Shown here: piece after piece, positions 25,968 through 35,714 of the stretch | How the letters are laid out: each line of letters starts with the position of its first letter | Position numbering within the stretch: position 1 is the first letter of the stretch | Assembly: GCF_009846885.1 (NCBI RefSeq) | Contig: NZ_WUWM01000020.1 | Span: forward strand, 62,001 to 126,000 | Length of the DNA stretch: 64,000 nucleotides | Origin: Paenibacillus puerhi | GTDB taxonomy: Bacteria; Bacillota; Bacilli; Paenibacillales; NBRC-103111 | Direction of reading: 5' to 3' | Translations under genes and position numbers: made by a program | The notes under the pieces: model-generated | Told to the model about the DNA's origin: nothing | What the model saw: only the letters and a program-made list of their open reading frames with translations | The model's database searches: none

Positions 25968-26597
25968 TTAAAGTAAAAATACTACGATTGAAAAAGTAAT
26001 CGCATTCGAGATCCCGTGAGAAATCCACCCTGGAACAATGCTGCCATCCGCATACTTTTCTTTTATGTATCCTAGCAGATATCCTGCAAGTGATGACGTT
26101 GCCATAAGTAAGATAATACTCCACAAATTGAATGACCCCAGCTTTAAGAACAATAAGGCATGGACTGCGCCAAAAATAACACATTGCAATAGGTTACCAA
26201 TTTGAAAACCTAGACGATTTATTAATCTCTTTCCTATAAAGCCCCGGAAAAACAGTTCCTCTGAAAACGATGTTTGCAAAAACGATCTTACAACAATGAT
26301 CAGAAGAAGGGTAAGCACAGGTTCATCGCTGTGCGCTTTCAATTGCGCTGCAGCAGTCGAAGGAGCTAGCAGTACATCCGTACTATTCAACAAGACCAAC
26401 ACGCCAAATGTAAGCATAAGTATAAGGATGGACAACAATAAACTATAAATAATCCCACGCGCCGTGCTCTTATAAATCCCGACATAATCAAAAAAGCCTT
26501 CGACTTTCCTGTACTTAACAAGATAAAACAAAAAGGGGAACGCAGAAAAAACAAAGATTTGAATCAGGGCAGATACAATCTCCATCACAATTAGCAT
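25968..26597 (-). CDS. CPBP family intramembrane protease (CAAX protease/Abi)
   Basis: Membrane protein of 209 residues with about six helices. The glutamic protease motifs are present: EExxxR as FSEELFFRGF (E113, E114, R118), FxxxH as FGAVHALLF (F142, H146), and HxxxN as ISHGISNAI (H194, N198). Family members cleave prenyl-type or small secreted peptides and some confer bacteriocin self-immunity. It sits 0.98 kb from the small membrane protein, across the IS remnant, and shares its AT-rich composition, so it may be the last intact member of a lost peptide-related cluster. That link is inference. There is an AGGATCATC-type site just before the start. Confidence 0.9.
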   Translation of the reverse strand: MLIVMEIVSALIQIFVFSAFPFLFYLVKYRKVEGFFDYVGIYKSTARGIIYSLLLSILILMLTFGVLVLLNSTDVLLAPSTAAAQLKAHSDEPVLTLLLIIVVRSFLQTSFSEELFFRGFIGKRLINRLGFQIGNLLQCVIFGAVHALLFLKLGSFNLWSIILLMATSSLAGYLLGYIKEKYADGSIVPGWISHGISNAITFSIVVFLL

Positions 26598-26680
26598 GAT
26601 GATCCTCCAGGTCTTTAAACGAATATCGTGGAACAGGATAATGACGAATCTCCTCTGGAGGCAAACAAGCCGCTATCGGC

Positions 26681-27556
26681 CTACTCGCCCTTCATACTCA
26701 CCTTGCCCATAAACTGCTTAGGCGTACAGCCATTGTAGCGTTTGAACAGCTCGTAGAAATGAGCCATGTTGCCGATCCCGACTTCCTCGGCGATTTCGAT
26801 CACGCTTTGCCTGCCCGTGACAAGCAGCCGCTCCGCTCTGGCGATCCGCCTGCGGTTCACATAGTCGGTAAACGACACGCCCATCGTTTTCTTAAAGTAC
26901 CGGGAGAAATAATAATAGCTCATGCCGGCCATCTGGCTGATACTCTCCATATCGAGCTTCTGCTCCAGATGTTCGTCGATATGATCCAGGATCGGGCGGA
27001 CGATATCCGCCTCGATATACTCGTGAGGCTGCAGCAGCCCTCGGGCATCGTGACGAAGCAGTGTCAGCATCAGATGCTTGACATGCATGCTGGCCGCGAT
27101 TTCATATCCTGGAGCTGCCTCCAGCACTTCGCGATGAATGTCCTCGATGATACGGCCGACGGCCAGCTTGACCTTCTCGTCCTCGAACATCTCATTGAGC
27201 TCGTCGAGCGGATGCAGCGCCTCGGAGAAATGCCGGTAATAGCTCATCATTGCGGGGTCGAAATAGGCTTGAAGGTCGACGTGCAGCACCGTGTGCACGA
27301 GCTGCTCTTCGCCAAGCTTACGCGGAGCATGAAGCCTCGATGCCCCGACCAGCATCACATCACCGGGACCAAGCTCGTAGATCCGGTTAGGCATCCTGAT
27401 TTCGTGTCGCCCCTTCTGCACGAGAATCAGCTCCACTTCCTTGTGATGATGCCAGAGTCCGTTCGATGGGCATTCGCACAGATCGCTGATGAACTGATCG
27501 ACCTTGAGGCGGAGAGCGGGATTCTGATAATAGATCGGTTCCTGAAAAATCTTCAT
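26681..27556 (-). CDS. AraC family transcriptional regulator
   Basis: Regulator of 291 residues. The cupin sensor domain has LWHHHKEVELILVQKGRHEI and YELGPGDVMLVGASRLHAPR; the C-terminal DNA-binding domain has ISQMAGMSYYYFSRYFKKTM and IAEEVGIGNMAHFYELFKRY with the closing GCTPKQF. The start at 27556 follows AAGGTG. An in-frame extension to 27694 would overlap the divergent gene and has no ribosome site. It is divergent from two oxidoreductase genes and probably activates them in response to their sugar. Confidence 0.9.
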   Translation of the reverse strand: MKIFQEPIYYQNPALRLKVDQFISDLCECPSNGLWHHHKEVELILVQKGRHEIRMPNRIYELGPGDVMLVGASRLHAPRKLGEEQLVHTVLHVDLQAYFDPAMMSYYRHFSEALHPLDELNEMFEDEKVKLAVGRIIEDIHREVLEAAPGYEIAASMHVKHLMLTLLRHDARGLLQPHEYIEADIVRPILDHIDEHLEQKLDMESISQMAGMSYYYFSRYFKKTMGVSFTDYVNRRRIARAERLLVTGRQSVIEIAEEVGIGNMAHFYELFKRYNGCTPKQFMGKVSMKGE

Positions 27557-27692
27557 CGCAGGTCGCACCTTGCTTTCGCCGTGACAAATTTGGATAGGAA
27601 AGAGGCAAATCGTCGCATATACAGCAACGTCCCCTCCTAGTATCGTAACAGATAACACTTGTATTTTACCATGAAGCGAGGAGAGATGTACC

Positions 27693-28706
27693 ATGAAAGC
27701 AGCCGTCGTCGGATGCGGCGAGATGGGACGCGTGCACGCGCTCGCCTATGCCGCCATGCCGGAGGTGGAGCTGGCGGGTGTATGCGACCTTAACGCCGGG
27801 CTGTCGAGCCAACTGGGAGAACAGACAGGCGCGCCTTCCTTTGACTCGTTCGAAAGCCTGCTGGCCGGAACCGAGTTCGATGTGGTCAGCTTGACTCTGC
27901 CCACCCACCTGCACCGTGACTATACGAGGAAAGCCGCCGATGCCGGCAAGCATATCATCTGCGAGAAGCCGATCGCCTTATCTGCGGAAGATGCGCGGTC
28001 GATGATCGCTTACTGCGAGGAGCGCGGCGTCCGTCTCTTCGTCGGGCATGTGGTCCGCTTCTTCCCGGATTACCGGCACATGCAGCGCCAGGTTGCGGAT
28101 GGGAAGCTGGGGCGGATCGGCACCCTGCATGCCAAGCGGATGGGCGGGCATCCGGGCGAGGCAAGGCCTTGGTTCAAGGAGGCCGACTTAAGCGGCGGAG
28201 TGATAGCCGATCTGATGATTCACGATATCGACTTTGTCCGTTGGTCGCTCGGCGAAGTAAAGTCGGTGTATGCGCTGCGGCGAAGCGCTGACCTGCTGGA
28301 TTATGCCACCGCTACCTTGATAGCCGAGAGCGGTGCAGTCGCTAATCTGGAAGCGTGCTGGGGCTATCCCGGCTCCTTCTATACCGCGGCCGAGATCGCC
28401 GGAAGCGCCGGAGTCGTCCGTGCCGACAGCCGCAAGTCCTGCTCGCTGACCATTCATCGCTCTGCCCATGCGGCAAGCGGCCGTGCCTACGCCGAGACGA
28501 AAGACAGCCCGCTGGTCGAAAGTGTTTACGAGCGGGAGCTTCGCCATTTCATAGCCTGCCTTCGCGACGGCACAGAGCCTGCGGTCACGGCCCACGATGC
28601 GTTGAAGGCGATCGAAATCGCCGAGGCTGCGCTGGAGTCGATCCGAACGGGTAGAGCGGTCTTTCTGAAGCACATGTCTGCCGAGGGCAAGGAGGAAACG
28701 CTATGA
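27693..28706 (+). CDS. Gfo/Idh/MocA family oxidoreductase
   Basis: NAD(P)-dependent dehydrogenase of 337 residues with GxGxxG (VVGCGEMGRVHA), CEKPIALSAEDA near residue 93 and GVIADLMIHDIDFVRW with the active-site His/Asp near 170. GGAGAG precedes the ATG. Its stop overlaps the start of the next oxidoreductase gene (ATGA), so the two enzymes are made together and may catalyse successive or reverse oxidations on the same sugar. Confidence 0.93.
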   Translation: MKAAVVGCGEMGRVHALAYAAMPEVELAGVCDLNAGLSSQLGEQTGAPSFDSFESLLAGTEFDVVSLTLPTHLHRDYTRKAADAGKHIICEKPIALSAEDARSMIAYCEERGVRLFVGHVVRFFPDYRHMQRQVADGKLGRIGTLHAKRMGGHPGEARPWFKEADLSGGVIADLMIHDIDFVRWSLGEVKSVYALRRSADLLDYATATLIAESGAVANLEACWGYPGSFYTAAEIAGSAGVVRADSRKSCSLTIHRSAHAASGRAYAETKDSPLVESVYERELRHFIACLRDGTEPAVTAHDALKAIEIAEAALESIRTGRAVFLKHMSAEGKEETL

Positions 28707-29698
28707 AACGTTTGAAGATCGGGTTCATTAGCTTCGCGCACGGGCATGCCTTCTCTTATCTGAATGCGCTCGCCGTCATGCCGGAGGTGGAGATCGTCGG
28801 TATCGCTCATGACGACAAGACGCTCGTCGAAGAGGCCCTTCGCCGCTATGATGTCCCGTTTTATGCCGATTACAAGCAGCTGCTGGCATCGGATGCCGAC
28901 GCCGTCGTCATCTGCTCGGAGAATGCCCATCACGCCAGATTGACGATAGAGGCCGCCCAAGCCGGCAAGCATGTGCTGTGTGAGAAGCCGCTCGGCCTGT
29001 CCGTCGCCGACATGCAAGCCATGATCGCAGCCTGCCACAGCAGCGGCGTCCAGTTAATGACCGCCTTCCCCTGCCGTTATATTACGCCAGTCGTCCGCGC
29101 CAAGGAAGCCGTCGAGCGCGGCGAGATTGGCGAGATCCTCGCCATCAAAGGGACGAATCGGGGAACGATGCCGGGCGGTTGGTTCATAGACCCTGCGCTA
29201 TCAGGCGGGGGCGCCTTGCTGGATCATACCGTCCATGTCATGGACCTGATGAACTGGTTCACCGGCGCTCGCGTCACCGACGTATACGCCTATGCGGCTA
29301 CCCGTTTCCACGAGCAGCTGGCTGTCGACGATACAGGCATGATTCACGTCACCTACGATAACGGCGTATTCGGAGTATTGGATACGAGCTGGTCCCGCCC
29401 GAAAGCATTTCCGACCTGGGGCGACGTCACGATGGAAATCATCGGCACCGAGGGCGCTATCTCTATCGACAGCTTCGCTCAAATGAACGAGCTTTACACC
29501 AATGAGCTTGGTAAAGGGGTATGGAGCACATGGGGCGACTCAATGGATGTACACATGATGTATGCCTTCGTGCAAGCGCTGCTGGAAAACAGGCCGGTAC
29601 CGATTACCGGCGAGGACGGGCTGCGCTCCGCTGAGGTCGCGCTTGCGGGGTATGAATCCGTGAAGCTGGGGCAGCCTGTCAGGCTCAAGCGCGGTTAA
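28703..29698 (+). CDS. Gfo/Idh/MocA family oxidoreductase, atypical nucleotide loop
   Basis: Protein of 331 residues. The first loop reads IGFISFAHGHAFSYLNAL in place of the usual GxGxxG, so dinucleotide binding may differ, while CEKPLGLSVADM and GGALLDHTVHVMDLMNW keep the catalytic Lys and His/Asp. The AHGHA loop resembles the one in the protein at 37843-38847 (YWHVHAW), which suggests a subfamily. It is translationally coupled to the preceding typical member, perhaps giving a two-enzyme pathway. Confidence 0.9.
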   Translation: MKRLKIGFISFAHGHAFSYLNALAVMPEVEIVGIAHDDKTLVEEALRRYDVPFYADYKQLLASDADAVVICSENAHHARLTIEAAQAGKHVLCEKPLGLSVADMQAMIAACHSSGVQLMTAFPCRYITPVVRAKEAVERGEIGEILAIKGTNRGTMPGGWFIDPALSGGGALLDHTVHVMDLMNWFTGARVTDVYAYAATRFHEQLAVDDTGMIHVTYDNGVFGVLDTSWSRPKAFPTWGDVTMEIIGTEGAISIDSFAQMNELYTNELGKGVWSTWGDSMDVHMMYAFVQALLENRPVPITGEDGLRSAEVALAGYESVKLGQPVRLKRG

Positions 29699-29824
29699 CA
29701 CGGCTATCCAGCGGATGTGCCGTCTGCGGCACGAACCAAGAGCAAGGGCAGCCGATCCTTTCGGATGCGGGAGCAGCCTGGACGGGAAACTCCGTCTGGG
29801 CCGTTCCCGCTTCAGATAGTTTCT

Positions 29825-32244
29825 TTACGACAGTCGCTTAGCAACTTCGGACGGCTGGCGATGAAAGGACTGCCAGAAGGCTCCGTCCGTCGCAATGATC
29901 GGCATGATTTCCGCATAGGGAATCCGAAAGGTCGGAAACCCTGCGACATAAGGGGCGATATCGTAAGGGTTGAAGTAGACATAGAGCGCCTCCTCCTTTA
30001 CATAGAAAGGCTGATTCGGCGCAATCCCCTTGTAGCTGTCCGGGAACACGTAGTCATATTGCGGGTCGTTCTTGATCTGCCGGCCAATTATTTCACTCAG
30101 CACCTTGACATAATCGCTGCCCGGCTTGAATAGATCGCTTAACGCGTAAAACTGTCCCGTCCTCAGGTCCACATGGGCATAGATTCGGGTCGGCATGCCA
30201 TGAGCTGCGCCGAACGGGAAGTTATAGCCGGTCAGCTCCAGCGACAGGAGCTGACCCCGGTAGAAGCCGATCTCGAAATCGCCGGTGTAGCTGTAGCCTA
30301 GCTGCCCGGAGCCGACCGGCTTCACTTGGGAGAGCTGCCTCAGCCTTTCATTCGCTTTTCGTTCAGCGGCCGAATCCTTCATCCCTTCGATCTGCGGGTA
30401 GTACACGAGGTAATCCTTATTGGGCTTATACTTGAGCTCCCTCACCCGATAGGGGGGCGTGAGGTCAATCACCGTATTCGGCTTCCACACCACGCGCCCC
30501 GAAGGGGCCAGATAAGAAATCCGCTGATCGACATTGACCTGGATCAGGGAATCCATAACGGTCAGCGTGCCGACACCCTCGACAGCCGGCATATGCGGAG
30601 CCCGTCTGGCGAGACGGTCCAGGAAGAATGTCCGGGTCCCGTCGCTGACCGATACAAGTCCGTTGTTGTACTCACCTACCTCGACATATTGGGCCTGGGT
30701 CAGGAAGCGGCCCTGTTCATCCGCAATCGCATAGATGGAGCCGAGAAACGGTTGCTCGGGGTCGATCGCATACCCTACGGCATACCGGCGCTCGCCAAGC
30801 GGCCTTATATCATTATAGGAAGGCTTCAGGACAAACCGGCCGCTGCGGTCGATCAGTCCGTACTTGTTCTTGTAGTCAGCGGCCGTGTTGACGACAGCTC
30901 TGCCCTCAGCGAAAGGAAGCGCCATCGTAAATTGAGGCTTAATTACGACGCGGCCCTGTTCGTCGATATACCCATAATCCCCTTCCGCCTCCTGCCGGAA
31001 CGGCAGCAGACCGTCGCCCAGTCCTCCTACGAAAGCATAGGGATACGTCTGCAGTTGCCTGCCAGCCGTATCGATGAGGGCGTAACGTCCTTCGCCTAGC
31101 TTCACGACGGCTTTTCCGTCTGCGAAATCACCGGCTTCCAAGTATTGAAGCGGGATCGCAACCTTACCTCCCTATCCAGATAGCCGTAATGACCGGAGCC
31201 GGAATCCGTGGCGAGCGCCCGCCCGTCGCGGAAGGTTCCGATGTAGCTGTACGCCTCCGTGGTCAACACGCGCCCCAACTCATCGATAACCTTGAAGCCC
31301 TCCTTGTCGACAGCGGCAGCCCGACCCTCCGAGAACTCCCCGATGGTCTCATATAACGGCTTGATCCGATAATGTCCGCTTGTATCGATCGCTCCGACGC
31401 CCCTCCTACTGCCGACCACAGCCAGGCCATTGCCTTGAAAATCACCGGCAAACTCATATTGCGGAGCAATCGCAAACCTTCCCTCCGCATTCACATAGCC
31501 CCATTTGGTACCCTGAACGGTTTTCACGGCTGCCGGAAACAGCCCGGCGGCCCGCATCCCCGGCTTTGCTTCCGCCTCTTCTCCGGCACTCCAGCCGGCC
31601 TTGCCGATCGCATCGCGCAGGTAAGCCTTGTAGAAGAGCTCGCGCGGATATTCCCGGACGAGCCGTTCATAGTAGCGGATCACCCTGCGGAAATAGTAAG
31701 GATATACGCCATATGCGGGGACCAAGCTCCCTCCTTTATACCGGTATACGCCCACTGCATAGGCTTGCCCGGTCTCATGCGACCAAAGCGCCAGTTCGGC
31801 CAAACCATCCTTCCCCTCAGCTCCCGGCATGTCTTCCGCTTCCGCATAGCTGAAGGTCACATTCCGTGGAGCGATGTCCTCCCAGCCGTCCCCCGTCCAG
31901 TCGTACAAGGCCAGCTCCGAGCGGACCGCCCCCACCTGCCGCCAGCCGACCAGCAAGGACAACCGCCCGCGGCGGACAAGCGGAGCAGCCTGCATCGTGC
32001 TGACCTCATAGCCCCCGCCCTTCCAGGCAGCCGCAGACTTCCAGCTCCTGCCGTCAGAGCGAAGCACGAGTAGACGGGTCTCGGCACCCAGCCTGTAGGC
32101 TCCTGCTATCTCCGGTTCCCCATCTCCATCCAAATCCGCTACGATAATCATCGGCTCTCCGCGCTCTGCATGTCTCTGAACCTCTGCCCCCGGCGGCGCA
32201 TGCTCCTGCATCAGCCCGATCAATCGCTGTGCGTCATCCGTCAT
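29825..32244 (-). pseudogene. WG-repeat/DUF3298 protein, split by one frameshift
   Basis: Two adjacent frames (32244 to 31102 and 31141 to 29825) make one protein of about 805 residues. The first half has an N-terminal part with a DLDGDGEPEIAGAY Ca-binding-like repeat, then WG repeats such as TKWGYVNAEGRFAIAPQYEF. The second half continues the WG repeats (YGYIDEQGRVVIKPQFTMAL) and ends in a DUF3298/RsiV-like domain (FGAAHGMPTRIYAHVDLRTG, then FYVKEEALYVYFNPYDIAPY). At about 31165 the first frame reads YLDREVRLRSRF where restoring one G gives YLDREGKVAIPLQYLEAGDF, a perfect repeat. Start MTDDAQRL has GGAGGG upstream. Either a real knockout or a sequencing error. Confidence 0.85.
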
Positions 32245-32407
32245 CCTGCTCATCCCTCCTACCGCTCTCTCCCTCAGCATATGGGCGAATGACCTGATCG
32301 GTGACGGCCTGCGTATACAAGCGTCAGCCCCGGCCGAGACTGGGTAATAGGGTCATATACCAAGGCAGGCGGAACGCCTGCGACAAAGGATGGCTGGGGG
32401 AACGAAT

Positions 32408-33619
32408 ATGAATCCAAGACGCAGTGGAGCCGATTTTTTCAAACGATATTTTCTGAACAATCAATTTGTCGTTGTTTTATTGGTCTCGCTGCTGATCAGC
32501 TTGAACCTGTTTGTCCTGAACAAAATTCCTTTCATCTTCACCCCCCTGAAGGTGCTGTTCAAAACGATCCTGCTGCCATTGATCCTGACCGGCGTTGCCT
32601 ATTACTTGCTCAATCCGCTGGTGAACTGGATGGAGAGGCGGCATATCAAACGGATTCAAGCCATCACAGCGTTATACCTGCTCCTTATTTGTCTGCTTAC
32701 CCTGCTCGTGTTCACCGTAGTCCCTTTGATCCGCGAACAAATCATGAGCCTAGTCCGGAATTTTCCGGCCTACAGCAAGCAGGTCGAGCTGCAATTCGCC
32801 CAGCTGCTCGGCAGCCGCTTCTTCAATGAGGTTCAGCAGACCCTCGGCTCCACATCCGGAGATTGGACCTCGTCGCTGTCTGATAAAGTAACTTCTCTGA
32901 TCAACTTGGCCGGCGCCGGCATCGGCGGGTTCATCGGCATTCTGACGGAGACGGTGCTGACGCTTGCAGCCGTTCCGTTTATTTTGTTTTATTTACTCAA
33001 GGACGGCAAAAAGCTTCCCCGCTATATCTTGAAATTCGTGCCAACCGCATGGCGCCGTTTAGGCTATACCGTGCTCAGCGAGATGAATGACAAGCTCAGT
33101 TCCTACATACGCGGCCAGCTGATCGTAAGCTGCTGTATAGGCTTGCTGCTGTATATGGGCTACCTGATCATCGGACTGGATTATTCGCTGGTGCTCGCCG
33201 TCATCGCCGCCTGCACGAGCATCGTCCCTTATCTGGGCCCCATTATCGCGATCACGCCTGCTTTGATCGTAGCCGCGGTCACCTCGCCTGTCATGCTGCT
33301 TAAGATGGCGGCCGTATGGACTGTCGTTCAGCTCATCGAGGGCAAAGTCATTTCGCCGCAGATCATGGGCAAGTCGCTGCACATTCACCCCGTTACGATT
33401 ATTTTCGTCATTCTGACCGCGGGCAATCTGTTCGGTCTTCTCGGTATCATTCTAGCCGTCCCGGGCTATGCGGTGCTCAAGGTGCTTGCGCGTCATGCCT
33501 TCCGGTGGATCAAGTCGCATTCCAGCCTGTATGCTCCGCGCAGGTCGGCAGAGCCGTCCCACGTCACGCCTTCTGCGGAAGCGCTAGGGGAAACGCCCCT
33601 CGAAGGGGCTGACCGTTAG
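32408..33619 (+). CDS. AI-2E family transporter (PerM/YtvI-type)
   Basis: Integral membrane protein of 403 residues. Features of the family are paired N-terminal helices ([20 protein letters not shown]), the soluble loop with [12 protein letters not shown], the [19 protein letters not shown] segment, [20 protein letters not shown] and the C-terminal [20 protein letters not shown]. Known relatives export AI-2, other small molecules or act as Na/H antiporters; the substrate is not readable. ATG 32408 has GGGGGAA upstream. It is monocistronic and ends before a hairpin. Confidence 0.9.
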   Translation: MNPRRSGADFFKRYFLNNQFVVVLLVSLLISLNLFVLNKIPFIFTPLKVLFKTILLPLILTGVAYYLLNPLVNWMERRHIKRIQAITALYLLLICLLTLLVFTVVPLIREQIMSLVRNFPAYSKQVELQFAQLLGSRFFNEVQQTLGSTSGDWTSSLSDKVTSLINLAGAGIGGFIGILTETVLTLAAVPFILFYLLKDGKKLPRYILKFVPTAWRRLGYTVLSEMNDKLSSYIRGQLIVSCCIGLLLYMGYLIIGLDYSLVLAVIAACTSIVPYLGPIIAITPALIVAAVTSPVMLLKMAAVWTVVQLIEGKVISPQIMGKSLHIHPVTIIFVILTAGNLFGLLGIILAVPGYAVLKVLARHAFRWIKSHSSLYAPRRSAEPSHVTPSAEALGETPLEGADR

Positions 33620-33837
33620 GAGCGGGCAGCGCGGATACGGGAAAGAGGCCCTCGGTGTTTTCCGAAGGCCTCACCTGGATCGAACTGCGAACCGGCAGTC
33701 CGGGTCTGCGCCACTCTCGTCTCTCCGCTATAATGGCTTAGGAAGGGATAGCTTCCGCCGGTAGAGGTCAACAGAGAAGACCTCCCATCGGCGTCGATGA
33801 AAAGTGTGTCCTCGGACCTACCGCGGACCGCAAAAGC
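33620..33837. other. Intergenic, hairpin only
   Basis: Contains the hairpin GAGGCCCTCGG (33645-33655) with CCGAAGGCCTC (33662-33672), usable as terminator for the transporter gene or for the minus strand. The rest looks structured and GC-rich but shows no gene and no riboswitch family that I can support. Confidence 0.5.
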
Positions 33838-33883
33838 GAACAGTCCGATTCGCCCTCCCACGGGAGAGTGAACCGGACTGTTC
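33838..33883 (-). terminator. Terminator of the secreted repeat-protein gene
   Basis: GAACAGTCCG (33838-33847) pairs exactly with CGGACTGTTC (33874-33883), with further inner pairing, and TTTT follows on the minus strand. Confidence 0.7.
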
Positions 33884-33920
33884 TATGCCGTTTTTCGGCT
33901 TTATCCATATTCAGAGCGTT

Positions 33921-34730
33921 TTATGCCCCAGTTGCGCTTGTCCCTTCGGCGGCTGCATCGGCAGCCGGAGCGGGACGCTGCGCGTCTGTTTGCTTCCGAT
34001 CAACGAACTGACGGATCGACTCATCGAGCGAATCCTTGATTTTACTCACGAGTTGCTCCTTATCGATGCCCTTCTCCGCAGCGATCTCCGTCAGCGTTTT
34101 TCCTTCCTTCAGTGCGGCCGTCAGCTCATCCTTCGTCAATCCGATCAGGCCCGACACGGTCTCCGGATTGCCAAAGTGGCCAAAACCGCCTTTACCGCCG
34201 CCCGGGAACCCGCCTTTGCCGTGCTGTCCGCCTAACAAGCCTCCTTTACCGGCTCCTTGACCGGCAACTGCCGTAATTTCCTTCTGAATGCGCTCAGAAA
34301 GTCCCGCTATTTTTTCATCCGCCTGGGTTTGTGTGAGCTTGCCGGCCGTGATGAGCTCCGTTACTTTTGCCGTTTCGGCCTCCACCAGCTTTTGCAGCAA
34401 GGCTTCCTGGCTCAAGCTGCCCTTTTCCTGCGCAATCTGCGCAAGCGTCTTTTGCTGCATGAGCTCCTCACGAATCACCGAGGACTCGATGCCAAGCAAA
34501 GCAGCCGTTTGTTCAACCAGTCCGCCGCCATGCTTGATGCCGCCTCGCTGTCCGCGTCCTCCTTGCTCTGAGCCTTTGGCTCCCGGCGTTTTCGCGCTTC
34601 CCTGGTTATCGACTGCGGCTGCGGACGAATCCGTCGCCGCGAAGGCTTGCGAATAATAAACGCCGGTTCCACCTACCAGTAATCCGGCTGCCAATGTACC
34701 TGTCGCGATTTTCTTCATCAATGGGTTCAT
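33921..34730 (-). CDS. Secreted repeat protein of unknown function
   Basis: A 269-residue exported protein. The signal peptide ends QAFA near residue 32. Two related helical modules follow: LGIESSVIREELMQQKTLAQ IAQEKG at about 80-105 and IGLTKDELTAALKEGKTLTE IAAEKGI at about 198-225, separated by a Gly-rich linker with GGGKGGFGHFGNP. The L-x(2)-E-L-x(4)-KTL-x-IA-x-EKG pattern occurs in surface or sporulation-associated proteins of Paenibacillus and resembles peptidoglycan- or DNA-binding-like helix pairs, but I do not recognise the function. AAAGGAG precedes the ATG. It is monocistronic. Confidence 0.8.
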   Translation of the reverse strand: MNPLMKKIATGTLAAGLLVGGTGVYYSQAFAATDSSAAAVDNQGSAKTPGAKGSEQGGRGQRGGIKHGGGLVEQTAALLGIESSVIREELMQQKTLAQIAQEKGSLSQEALLQKLVEAETAKVTELITAGKLTQTQADEKIAGLSERIQKEITAVAGQGAGKGGLLGGQHGKGGFPGGGKGGFGHFGNPETVSGLIGLTKDELTAALKEGKTLTEIAAEKGIDKEQLVSKIKDSLDESIRQFVDRKQTDAQRPAPAADAAAEGTSATGA

Positions 34731-35130
34731 GTCTCATTCTCCTTTGTTCTTAGGGATTGGTATAGATTGCTACAAGACCCATGATAGAGAAGTAACCTGA
34801 AGCCCACATGAAGGGCTGCTGAGTGTTCCTTTAACATTAGCTGAAGATTGGCTGAAAGTCCCTATGAACCCACACCTTTCCGATAGGGGGATCACGAAGC
34901 AGTCGTCTGGTATGTTCGTTAGTTGCCAATGCACCGGCAAGCAAGATCCGCATGGCCATAGAGAGCCTAGGTTGACGAGCGCCGCCCTTTATGCTGAAGG
35001 GAACACCGGAGACAAACCTCTTGCTGGACGCGTAAGCTATCTATTCGCACCGCGCACAGCTCCCAGCGCACGGTTTAGCTGCATGACGGACGGTCTGTCG
35101 ACCACATGCAGGCCCATACGGACACCAGCG

Positions 35131-35171
35131 CCGTTATTAGTCGTTTATCGCCCAATTTTGGAAATTAACGG
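35131..35171. repeat. CCGTTA...TAACGG inverted-repeat unit A
   Basis: CCGTTA (35131-35136) faces TAACGG (35166-35171) across 29 bases. It is the first of a run of similar units in this interval. Confidence 0.6.
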
Positions 35172-35242
35172 ACACAGGGGACGTTATACGCCGCTGCATG
35201 GGCACGATTCCGCCCATTTGGGCACAATAGCCGCATCTAGGT

Positions 35243-35283
35243 CCGTTACTTTGTCAATTTAACGTTTTGTGCACAAATAACGG
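35243..35283. repeat. CCGTTA...TAACGG inverted-repeat unit B
   Basis: CCGTTA (35243-35248) faces TAACGG (35278-35283). Same size (41 bases) as unit A, with a partly similar interior (ATTTAACG versus AAATTAACG). Another GTCCGTT follows at about 35291. Confidence 0.6.
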
Positions 35284-35475
35284 CTCTACAGTCCGTTCCG
35301 CCTTCATGGCGCCCCCTTTGTATCGAAACTAGGCGAAGCTTCAAAGTTGCTCTCTTCGCCGTCAGTAAGGTTGGCGTACGTTCAGCGTTCCCGAACACGC
35401 ACCACCTTTCCCCAGCCACGCTTCTCACCGCCACAGCCCGCGCCTTTCCGGACCGTTCCCCCATCCCACCGCCGC

Positions 35476-35607
35476 ACTCGCCCTCTTCCCAAACGCTCCC
35501 GCTAGTTCTCCTCCGCCTCACTCGCCCTCTTCCATACCGCTCCCGACAGTTCTCCACCGCCTCACTCGCCCTCTTCCATACCGCTCCCGACAGTTCTCCA
35601 CCGCAGC
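35476..35607. repeat. Tandem repeat, three 44-bp units
   Basis: Three units start at 35476, 35520 and 35564. Units two and three are almost identical; unit one differs at several positions. Each contains ACTCGCCCTCTTCC, CGCTCCCG and AGTTCTCC. The unit length is not a multiple of three, which argues against coding. Confidence 0.8.
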
Positions 35608-35663
35608 CCGAGCGCATCCTTTCCGGACCCTCCCCGCTGCCAAGTACGCCGGCCCGAGACGCC

Positions 35664-35695
35664 AAAAGGCCGCTCCCTGTCGCCAGGAAACGGCC
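35664..35695 (-). terminator. Terminator of the oxidoreductase gene
   Basis: CGGCC-TTCCT type stem (two mismatched positions) with TTTT after it on the minus strand, 20 bases after the gene stop. Confidence 0.7.
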
Positions 35696-35714
35696 CGCTT
35701 GCCGAAGCTTGCAC

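Larger units (their letters stand above)
34731..35714. other. One kilobase of non-coding, repeat-rich DNA
   Basis: No gene is supported; open frames here are low-complexity and out of phase. The left part carries the promoter side of the secreted-protein gene. The middle holds two CCGTTA...TAACGG hairpin units and the right part holds a 44-bp tandem repeat, each listed separately. At the right edge is the terminator of the oxidoreductase gene. Confidence 0.6.

Noticed and set aside
31102-31170. Programmed frameshift in the WG-repeat gene
   Set aside because: No slippery heptamer or stimulatory structure was seen at the site; a single missing G in a GG run is a simpler explanation.
33620-33840. 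A T-box or other riboswitch between the AI-2E transporter and the secreted-protein gene
   Set aside because: The stretch is rich in pairing, but no specifier loop, T-box core (AGGGTGGNACCGCG) or downstream gene in the right direction is present.
35476-35607. CRISPR array
   Set aside because: The units follow directly with no spacers between them and no cas genes are present.
35246-35665. A minus-strand ORF with Arg-rich repeats across the tandem repeats
   Set aside because: The 44-bp unit is not a multiple of three, so the frame shifts between units; no ribosome site.
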